Origin: Rhodospirillaceae bacterium CCH5-H10
Lineage (GTDB): Bacteria; Pseudomonadota; Alphaproteobacteria; Reyranellales; Reyranellaceae
Assembly: GCA_001557035.1 (NCBI GenBank)
Contig: LSKJ01000384.1
Coordinates: 1 to 8,090, forward strand
DNA length: 8,090 nt
Direction of reading: 5' to 3'
This document shows positions 1 to 4,604 of the stretch, one piece after another (the stretch's first letter is position 1; each line of letters opens with the position of its first letter). The translations under genes and the position numbers were made by a program. Under the pieces are notes generated by a model. It was not told the origin of the DNA. It worked only from the letters and a program-made list of their open reading frames with translations, and made no database searches.

Positions 1-10
1 GGTGCTCGTG

Positions 11-54
11 CCCACCCTTCGAGACGCTCACTGCGTTCGCTCCTCAGGGTGAGG
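11..54 (-). repeat. Palindromic intergenic repeat, copy A
   Basis: This is a 44-base element. Read on the minus strand it has the pattern CCTCAnnCTGAGGAG, a 15-base centre, then GTCTCGAAGnnTGGG. The same pattern recurs at 1347-1390 and 1412-1455, also 44 bases each. The outer stem here is CACCCT (13-18) with AGGGTG (46-51). Weaker similarity to copy C continues to about base 65 (CCAACAA on the minus strand), and similarity to copy B continues outward toward base 1. The element covers the stop codon and last residues of the MFS gene. It resembles REP-like palindromic repeats that are abundant between genes in Bradyrhizobium-type alphaproteobacteria (recollection, not a search). The window begins at this repeat, so the contig may have broken on it. 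Confidence 0.8.
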
Positions 55-1345
55 TCATTGTTGGGTGCGGCCTGCGGGCTGCCAGCGCCGCCATCACCGC
101 GAGCGTCGCCAGCGTGCCGAACAGAAGCAGCGAATCGGTGTAGGTGCCGCTCCAGTCGCGCAGCATGCCGGACGCGAGCGGCCCGGCAGCCTGCGCCGTG
201 ACCTGCAGCGACAGCGCCACGCCGCGGATCGCACCATAGCTTTCGCGCCCGAAATAGTCGGCCCAGGCGACGGGCAGCAGCAGCATGACGCCGCCCATGC
301 CGATGCCGAACAGGCCGGCCGCCGCCATCGCCGATTCTATTCCCGAGATGAAGATCAGCCCATAGCTGCCGAGCGCCATGCACACCGCGCACACCGCCAT
401 CAGGTAGCGTACCGGCCAGCCGCGCGGCAGGAAGCCGATGCCGAAGCTCGCCACGCCCGAGAGCATCGCCACGAAGGCGATGACGGAAGCCGCGGCGACG
501 GGCGACAGGCCACGCTCGATCAGGTGCGGTGCATTGTGCAGGCTGACCCCGGCCTGCACGGGGAACAGCAGGACAGTGTAGAGCGAGAGCAGCCAGAAGG
601 CGGGCGTGCGCATCGCCTGCGCCCGGCTCCAGCGCGGCTCGACCAGCGGCGGCGCCTTGCCGTCGGCCAGCCGGTCGGGCTGCAGGCCGACATCCTCCGG
701 CCGCCGCACCAGCAGGAGCCAGCAGGGCACGAAGCCCACCAGGAGTACCGTGGCGCCGACCGCGATCCAGCCGGCGCGCCAGTCCGCGCCGCTTATGGCG
801 AACTGCGCGATCAGCGGCAGGCCGACCAGCCCCGACATCTGCGCGAGCGTGGCGAAGGATGCAGCGATGCCACGGCGCGCCACGAACCAGTTGTTGAGCG
901 CGCTGTAGAGGCCGAGGTCGAACGGCCCCGCCCAGATCATGCGGGCGAAGCAGAACAGCAGATAGAAGAGCAGCAGCGACTGGATCAGCGACAGCGCCAT
1001 GCAGGCGATGCCCGTGCCGGCCACCGCGAGGCACAGCACGAGGCGCGCGCCGCGACGGTCGACGAACGGGCCGATGACCGGCGAGAGGATGGCGGCCAGC
1101 ACGCCGCCCAGCGACACCGCGCCCGACATTTCGGTGCGCGACCAGCCGAACGCATCGGTCATCGGCACGACGAAGATCGACAGCACGGCGACGGCCGGCC
1201 CCTGCCGCGCAAAGCCCGCGAGGCAGATGCAGCCCAGCACCACCCATCCGTAGAAGAACGGCAGCCGCGGGATCAGGAACCGCGGCAGGGGCGGTGCCTG
1301 CACCCGCAACCCGGAGTCTTTCTGACTCAAAGTCAGCCCCCACAC
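44..1345 (-). CDS. MFS transporter, 12-TM, monocarboxylate/OFA-like
   Basis: An inner-membrane secondary transporter of the major facilitator superfamily, up to 433 residues, normal for a 12-helix carrier. Helix 1 starts at FFYGWVVLG (about 30-46). The loop 2-3 signature GPFVDRRGAR is at 92-101. A central loop with RRPEDVGLQPD (214-224) separates the two six-helix halves, as in carriers related to monocarboxylate/oxalate-formate antiporters. The substrate cannot be read from sequence; organic acid is a family-level guess. The start is uncertain. GTG at 1345 sits two bases from repeat copy B and has a GAGG too close to serve as an RBS. TTG at 1330, preceded by a G-run, or GTG at 1303 (419 residues) are alternatives that keep helix 1. 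The last six residues (PTMTSP) and the stop are encoded by repeat copy A. It lies downstream of, and on the same strand as, the hydratase gene, 144 bases away. Confidence 0.88.
   Translation of the reverse strand: MWGLTLSQKDSGLRVQAPPLPRFLIPRLPFFYGWVVLGCICLAGFARQGPAVAVLSIFVVPMTDAFGWSRTEMSGAVSLGGVLAAILSPVIGPFVDRRGARLVLCLAVAGTGIACMALSLIQSLLLFYLLFCFARMIWAGPFDLGLYSALNNWFVARRGIAASFATLAQMSGLVGLPLIAQFAISGADWRAGWIAVGATVLLVGFVPCWLLLVRRPEDVGLQPDRLADGKAPPLVEPRWSRAQAMRTPAFWLLSLYTVLLFPVQAGVSLHNAPHLIERGLSPVAAASVIAFVAMLSGVASFGIGFLPRGWPVRYLMAVCAVCMALGSYGLIFISGIESAMAAAGLFGIGMGGVMLLLPVAWADYFGRESYGAIRGVALSLQVTAQAAGPLASGMLRDWSGTYTDSLLLFGTLATLAVMAALAARRPHPTMTSP
1322..1336. repeat. Small perfect palindrome at the MFS start
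   Basis: CTGACT (1322-1327) and AGTCAG (1331-1336) are perfect inverted arms around CAA. The palindrome sits over codons 4-8 if the MFS gene starts at 1345, or in its leader if the start is 1303. It could be an operator half-site pair or a weak hairpin, but it may also be chance. No T-run follows it on either strand, so it is not an intrinsic terminator. Confidence 0.3.
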
Positions 1346-1346
1346 A

Positions 1347-1390
1347 CCTCATCCTGAGGAGCGCGCGCAGCGCGCGTCTCGAAGGATGGG
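1347..1390 (+). repeat. Palindromic intergenic repeat, copy B
   Basis: Second 44-base copy, in the opposite orientation to A and C. The outer stem is CATCCT (1350-1355) with AGGATG (1383-1388). The inner stem is GCGCGC (1361-1366) with GCGCGC (1370-1375) around GCA. It abuts the GTG at 1345 of the MFS gene. On the minus strand (the MFS transcript) it would lie in the leader as a strong hairpin. Confidence 0.85.
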
Positions 1391-1411
1391 CAACGAGCGT
1401 GGTGTCTGTAG

Positions 1412-1455
1412 CCCATGCTTCGAGACGGCTGCTCCGCAGCCTCCTCAGCATGAGG
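1412..1455 (-). repeat. Palindromic intergenic repeat, copy C
   Basis: Third 44-base copy, head to head with B across 21 bases. Read on the minus strand, the outer stem is CATGCT/AGCATG and the inner stem GGCTGC/GCAGCC around GGA. Both stems differ in sequence from copy B yet keep pairing. Together B and C fill the 1346-1489 gap, so a transcript running from the hydratase gene into the MFS gene could form either two hairpins or one long B-C duplex. This could attenuate or stabilise the mRNA (inference). Confidence 0.85.
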
Positions 1456-1489
1456 TGGTTGTTGGATCACCATTCCATTCGAACAGACT

Positions 1490-2350
1490 CTAGGCGAAGG
1501 TCGCCGTGGCCTGCGCCGCGATCGTGCCCTTGGGCGTCACCGTCCAGAGCTCGGCGCCCTTGCCGTCGGCGGTCGGCCGGCCGATCGCATCGAATGGCGA
1601 AGTGTCGAACAGCGGCGCGCGGGCGCGGATGGCGAAGGTCTTGATCGGCCGCCCCGGGTTGTTGTCGCGCAGTAGGTCGAGCAGGCATTGCTGGGCGAAG
1701 GGCCCGTGTACCACCAGGCCGGGATAGCCCTCGGTCTCGATGCAGTAGGTGCGGTCGTAGTGGATGCGATGCGGGTTGAAGGTGATGGCGGAGTAGCGGA
1801 ACAGCATCACCGGATCGGCCTTGATGGTGCGCCGCCACGGCACGTCGGTCGGTGCGGCCTCGCGCACCGGCACGCCGCTCTTTTCGCCGGCCTTCACCTC
1901 CTCGCGAAACACGGTGTTGGCGACCTCGGTCACGGCGAGGCCGCGCGGCGTGTAGATCCGGCGCGTCTGGCTGGTGACGATCAGGCTGCCAGTACCGCCG
2001 CCGCGGACCTGCACGTCGGAGAATTCGGTCTCGCGGCGCAGCCTGTCGCCGACGCGGATGTCGCCCTCGAAGGTGAAGGTCGAGCCGGCATACATGCGGC
2101 GGGGCAGCGGGATCTTGGGCAGCACGCCGCCTTCGGTCGGCAGCCCGTCCTCGGCCAGCACGTTGCGGCGGGCATAGGAATGCAGGAAGCAGAGATGCCA
2201 GCCCGGCGCGATCGCCTCGCCTTCCGCCGGAACCTTGTCGTCGCGATCGAAGGTCGCGATCATCGCCTTGAGCGGCGCTTGCGTCACGACGTCCTCGTCC
2301 TCGATCTTGCGGCCGAGTTCCTTCTTGAGCGGTTCGATGTCGATGGTCAT
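1490..2350 (-). CDS. MaoC/FAS1-like acyl-CoA hydratase (hotdog fold)
   Basis: A 286-residue double-hotdog protein of the FAS1-like dehydratase / HTD2 / mesaconyl-C4-CoA hydratase group, which adds or removes water at the C2-C3 double bond of an acyl thioester. The N-terminal hotdog (about 10-145) contains HLCFL...LP(T)EGGVLPKIPLPRRMYAG (52-89). The C-terminal hotdog has YSAITFNPHRIHYD (186-199) and EGYPGLVVHGP (207-217). These match the catalytic block of HTD2-type enzymes, in which F replaces the Asp of classical R-hydratases ahead of NPHRIHYD. The ATG at 2350 is set by GGAGGA eight bases upstream; the open frame further upstream is antisense to the GNAT gene. The exact substrate is unknown. 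Family members act on mesaconyl-CoA, itaconyl-CoA or 3-hydroxyacyl-CoA, and no CoA ligase or lyase partner is present here. The MFS gene follows on the same strand. Confidence 0.9.
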   Translation of the reverse strand: MTIDIEPLKKELGRKIEDEDVVTQAPLKAMIATFDRDDKVPAEGEAIAPGWHLCFLHSYARRNVLAEDGLPTEGGVLPKIPLPRRMYAGSTFTFEGDIRVGDRLRRETEFSDVQVRGGGTGSLIVTSQTRRIYTPRGLAVTEVANTVFREEVKAGEKSGVPVREAAPTDVPWRRTIKADPVMLFRYSAITFNPHRIHYDRTYCIETEGYPGLVVHGPFAQQCLLDLLRDNNPGRPIKTFAIRARAPLFDTSPFDAIGRPTADGKGAELWTVTPKGTIAAQATATFA

Positions 2351-2357
2351 GGGTGCT

Positions 2358-2363
2358 TCCTCC
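2358..2363 (-). promoter_or_regulatory. Shine-Dalgarno for the hotdog hydratase
   Basis: GGAGGA on the minus strand, about seven bases before the ATG at 2350. It decides the start: the open frame runs a further 106 codons upstream, but that part overlaps the divergent GNAT gene. Confidence 0.8.
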
Positions 2364-2395
2364 GAACTTTCAGCCAGCCTAGCCAATCCACTGCC

Positions 2396-2902
2396 ATGAT
2401 TCGCCGTCCACGCCCGCATGAAATCAAACTGTTGCCGCAGATCGAAAACGAAGCCGATGTCCGCTATCGCCGCGTGGGCCTCGGCCGTGTCGTCGACATG
2501 CCGCCCGCAAGCCTGGCGTCGCTCGAGGCCGGGCGCCGCGAGAACCGGCTCTGGGTCGCGGTCTCGCCGCTCGACCAGCCCGTCGGTTTTGCCCTGATGA
2601 AGTTTCCCGGCGGCACCGCGTGGCTCGACCAGCTCTCGGTGCTCAATCGCCGGCAGGGCCAGGGTCACGGCAGCGCGCTCATCGACCAGACGGCGACGGC
2701 GGCCCGTTCATTCGGATATCGCACGCTTTATCTGTCGACCTATCGCGACGTCCCGTGGAACGCACCCTACTACGCACGCCGTGGCTTCGAGGAACTGCCC
2801 CGCGGACACTGGCCGCACGTCTTCCGCATGCAGGAGATGGCGGCAAACCGGCACGGCCATCCGCCCTGGCGGCGGACGATCATGCGGCGGTCGCTCGATT
2901 GA
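2396..2902 (+). CDS. GNAT family N-acetyltransferase
   Basis: A 168-residue protein of the Gcn5-related acetyltransferase superfamily, which transfers acetyl from acetyl-CoA to an amine. Motif A, the pyrophosphate-binding loop, is seen as QLSVLNRRQGQGHGSALI (79-96), with the Q/RxxGxG core at 87-92. A C-terminal substrate/CoA segment reads STYRDVPWNAPYYARRGF (114-131), a common form in this family. The acceptor is not predictable. The chosen ATG is the first with family-like sequence. It has no clear Shine-Dalgarno, so translation may be leaderless or weak. The gene is divergent from the hydratase (45 bases between start codons) and convergent with the TfdA-like gene, with a strong hairpin between them. 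Confidence 0.88.
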   Translation: MIRRPRPHEIKLLPQIENEADVRYRRVGLGRVVDMPPASLASLEAGRRENRLWVAVSPLDQPVGFALMKFPGGTAWLDQLSVLNRRQGQGHGSALIDQTATAARSFGYRTLYLSTYRDVPWNAPYYARRGFEELPRGHWPHVFRMQEMAANRHGHPPWRRTIMRRSLD

Positions 2903-2916
2903 CACGCGGTGCGCAG

Positions 2917-2966
2917 CCCCCTCACCCAACCTCTCCCCCTATCGGGGGAGAGGTTGGGTGAGGGGG
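2917..2966. terminator. Perfect 23-bp stem, 4-base loop; bidirectional terminator or repeat
   Basis: Arms at 2917-2939 and 2944-2966 are perfect reverse complements around TATC. The arms read CCCCCTCACCCAACC then TCTCCCCC and their complement. The hairpin lies between the stops of two convergent genes (2902 and 2974), which suits a two-way terminator or RNA end-stabiliser. No T-tract follows either arm. The CCCTCACCCAACCTCTCCCC type of sequence is also a common dispersed intergenic element in proteobacteria, so it may be a repeat put to use as a terminator. Confidence 0.75.
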
Positions 2967-2973
2967 TGACGCA

Positions 2974-3870
2974 CTATTCGGCGGCGACGGCCAGGCCCAT
3001 CTGTTCGCAGGTCGGGGCAATGTCGGATACGGTGGCGCGTCGCATGTCGCGCTTGTAGCGCTGGTCGTCGAACTCCATGCCACGATGCATGGTGCAGCGA
3101 TCGTCCCAGATCACGAGGTCACCCTGGCGCCAGCGGTGCGAATGGACGAACTGGCGCTGCGTCGCGTGCGCCGTCAGTTCGTCGAGAAGCTGGCGGGCCT
3201 CGTCGTCGGCCATGCCGCGGATCGCACCGGCGTGGCTGGCGATGTAGAGGCTCATGCGGCCGGAATCCTGCAGGCGGCGCACCAGCACCTGCGGCACCGG
3301 TGCGAAGGCCTCGCGTTCGCTTTCGTCGAAGTCCTTGAAGCCCAGCTTGGCGCGCGAGGTCATGATCGAATGCTCGGCGACCAGCCCTTCCAGACGATGC
3401 TTGGTGCTGTCGGGCAGCGCATCGTAGGCGGCGCGCATGTCGGCGAACTCGGTGTGGCCGCCGATCGGCGGGATCGAGCGCGCATGCAGCATCGAGCAGT
3501 AGGCCGGCAGGCGCTTGAACGACGAATCGGTGTGCCAGAGGCGATTGCCGAGATTGTAGAGGCGCTGGCGGTTGCTGGCCTCGAGGATGCGGTTCTCGGC
3601 GTCGAGATTGCCGACATCGGCCATGTTCTCGTGCAGGCGCAGCTTGTGGTCCTTGCGCGCCTTGAAGACCGTCGTCTCGAGCGGGCCGAAATGGCGCGCA
3701 AAGGCGAGCTGGCTCTCGTCGTCGAATTCCTGGTCGGGGAAAACCAGGACCGCATACTTGGTGAAGGCTTCGCGGATTGCGGCGAGGTCCTCGCGCGACA
3801 CCTTGTTCAGGGCGACGTCGCCCACTTCGGCCACGAAGTCGGGGGTCACGGCATGGATCGACACGGGCAT
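2974..3870 (-). CDS. TfdA-like Fe(II)/2-oxoglutarate dioxygenase (TauD/TfdA family)
   Basis: A 298-residue soluble oxygenase that should couple decarboxylation of 2-oxoglutarate to hydroxylation of a substrate at a non-haem iron. The iron ligands are visible: HxD as LWHTDSSF (H113, D115) and the distal His in CTMHRG (H262). Candidate 2OG-binding Arg residues are in RDMRRAT (274-278). It resembles Cupriavidus 2,4-D dioxygenase TfdA across the body, notably PPxGGxTEFxDMRAAYDALP (134-153) and ATQRxFVxxHRWxxGDLVxWDxRCxxHRG. This suggests an aryloxyalkanoate or similar carboxylate substrate, though relatives also use other acids. ATG 3870 is chosen because AGGGAG lies ten bases upstream and the preceding 19 in-frame codons are not family-like. 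It is divergent from the second oxygenase gene across 86 bases. Confidence 0.92.
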   Translation of the reverse strand: MPVSIHAVTPDFVAEVGDVALNKVSREDLAAIREAFTKYAVLVFPDQEFDDESQLAFARHFGPLETTVFKARKDHKLRLHENMADVGNLDAENRILEASNRQRLYNLGNRLWHTDSSFKRLPAYCSMLHARSIPPIGGHTEFADMRAAYDALPDSTKHRLEGLVAEHSIMTSRAKLGFKDFDESEREAFAPVPQVLVRRLQDSGRMSLYIASHAGAIRGMADDEARQLLDELTAHATQRQFVHSHRWRQGDLVIWDDRCTMHRGMEFDDQRYKRDMRRATVSDIAPTCEQMGLAVAAE

Positions 3871-3880
3871 CGGTTGTTTT

Positions 3881-3886
3881 CTCCCT
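3881..3886 (-). promoter_or_regulatory. Shine-Dalgarno for the TfdA-like gene
   Basis: AGGGAG on the minus strand, ten bases before the ATG at 3870. It favours this start over the upstream in-frame ATG at 3927, which would place the start beyond the RBS and inside the divergent intergenic region. Confidence 0.7.
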
Positions 3887-3893
3887 AGCCTTT

Positions 3894-3899
3894 GATTAT
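3894..3899 (-). promoter_or_regulatory. Possible -10 box for the TfdA-like gene
   Basis: CATAAT on the minus strand, the only strongly AT-rich hexamer upstream of this gene. It would give a leader of roughly 15-20 bases containing the AGGGAG. No good -35 hexamer is seen at 16-18 bases (TTGTCC is about 21 away), so the call is weak. Confidence 0.3.
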
Positions 3900-3903
3900 G
3901 CGG

Positions 3904-3931
3904 CCGATTGGACCACCGAACGGACAATCGG
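3904..3931. promoter_or_regulatory. Inverted repeat in the divergent oxygenase intergenic region
   Basis: CCGATTG (3904-3910) and CAATCGG (3925-3931) are perfect 7-base inverted arms around 14 bases, and a further CAATCG follows at 3933-3938. The repeat is nearly central between the two divergent start codons (3870 and 3957). It could be a regulator site shared by both genes. No regulator gene is in the window, and short repeats can arise by chance. Confidence 0.3.
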
Positions 3932-3942
3932 GCAATCGCGCG

Positions 3943-3948
3943 ATATAT
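3943..3948 (+). promoter_or_regulatory. Possible -10 box for the oxygenase-TPR operon
   Basis: TATATT is nine bases upstream of the ATG at 3957. If it is the -10, transcription would start within a few bases of the ATG. That would fit the lack of any Shine-Dalgarno and imply a leaderless mRNA. The best upstream partner, GGACAA at 3922-3927, is a poor -35 at a 15-base spacing. Confidence 0.3.
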
Positions 3949-3956
3949 TGGCAGCC

Positions 3957-4604
3957 ATGATCGAGAAGCAGGAAGTGCAGGAGATATTCCCGACCCCGTT
4001 GTGGATCGTGGATCTCCAGCCGGCCGCCGCGGCCACCCTCAATGCGAAACTGAAGGCCGAGATCGAGCGGCTGATCTCGCCCCGCCCCAAGGTCCCCGCC
4101 GGCAGCAACTGGCAGACGCCGCAGGACCTGCATACGCGGCCGGCCTTCGCGGAGTTCGTGAAGCTGGTCGAGACGGCGGCCCGCGGCGTCGCCCGCTTCC
4201 TGCAGGTCGACCAGTATCCGATGGCGATCACCGGTTGCTGGGCGAACGTCAATCCGCCCGGCGCCTATCATCCGATGCACCATCATCCGAACAATTACCT
4301 GAGCGGCGTCTACTACGTCTCGATCCCGGCCGGCGGCTCGCAGATCCTGTTCCAGGACCCGCGCGGTCAGGCCTCGATGATCATGCCCAAGCCGCGCCAG
4401 TACACGCGCCTCACCGCCAACGGCGCCAATGCGCCCAGCAAGGACGGCCGCATGGTGATCTTCCCGGCCTGGCTGAAGCACACGGTGCCGGCCAATGACG
4501 GGCAGAGCGAACGCATCAGCATTTCGTTCAACCTGATGTTCAAGAATTTCAGCGAAACCATGGCCTCGCCGATGTGGGATCCCACGGCGGGCAAGGAGAA
4601 GTGA
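3957..4604 (+). CDS. Putative 2OG-Fe(II) oxygenase, TIGR02466/PF13759 type
   Basis: A 215-residue protein with the layout of the TIGR02466 family (2OG-FeII_Oxy_5), a double-stranded beta-helix oxygenase of unknown substrate. It opens with IFPTPLWIVDL (10-20). The metal-site region is YHPMHHHPNNYLSGVYYVSIP (104-124). FQDPRG is at 132-137, and the distal strand reads FPAWLKHTVPAN (169-180) then SERISISFNLMF (184-195). H175 is the likely distal iron ligand and R186 the likely 2OG contact. The protein is unrelated in sequence to the TfdA-like enzyme next door. The start ATG has no evident Shine-Dalgarno. Its stop overlaps the start of the TPR gene (TGATG), so the two are co-translated. The chemistry is inferred from the family; the substrate (protein side chain or small molecule) is not known. 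Confidence 0.88.
   Translation: MIEKQEVQEIFPTPLWIVDLQPAAAATLNAKLKAEIERLISPRPKVPAGSNWQTPQDLHTRPAFAEFVKLVETAARGVARFLQVDQYPMAITGCWANVNPPGAYHPMHHHPNNYLSGVYYVSIPAGGSQILFQDPRGQASMIMPKPRQYTRLTANGANAPSKDGRMVIFPAWLKHTVPANDGQSERISISFNLMFKNFSETMASPMWDPTAGKEK
4593..4598 (+). promoter_or_regulatory. Shine-Dalgarno for the TPR gene
   Basis: AAGGAG lies within the last codons of the oxygenase gene, five bases before the ATG at 4604. It selects ATG 4604 over the in-frame ATG at 4574, which would only add ten residues overlapping the oxygenase. Confidence 0.75.

Noticed and set aside
1322..1336. CTGACT-CAA-AGTCAG hairpin as an intrinsic terminator for the hydratase gene
   Set aside because: The stem is only six base pairs and no T-run follows on the minus strand.
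65..1357. 430-codon open frame on the plus strand opposite the MFS gene
   Set aside because: Composition is Arg/Gln/His/Ala-rich with no recognisable fold, typical of antisense frames in high-GC DNA. The minus-strand MFS protein has clear helices and motifs.
1346..1489. Repeat pair B/C as a CRISPR fragment
   Set aside because: The copies are palindromic, inverted relative to each other, differ in the stems and have no regular spacer array or cas genes nearby.
1688..2395. N-terminal extension of the GNAT open frame
   Set aside because: It is antisense to the hotdog hydratase and low in family-like features. GNAT sequence begins at ATG 2396.
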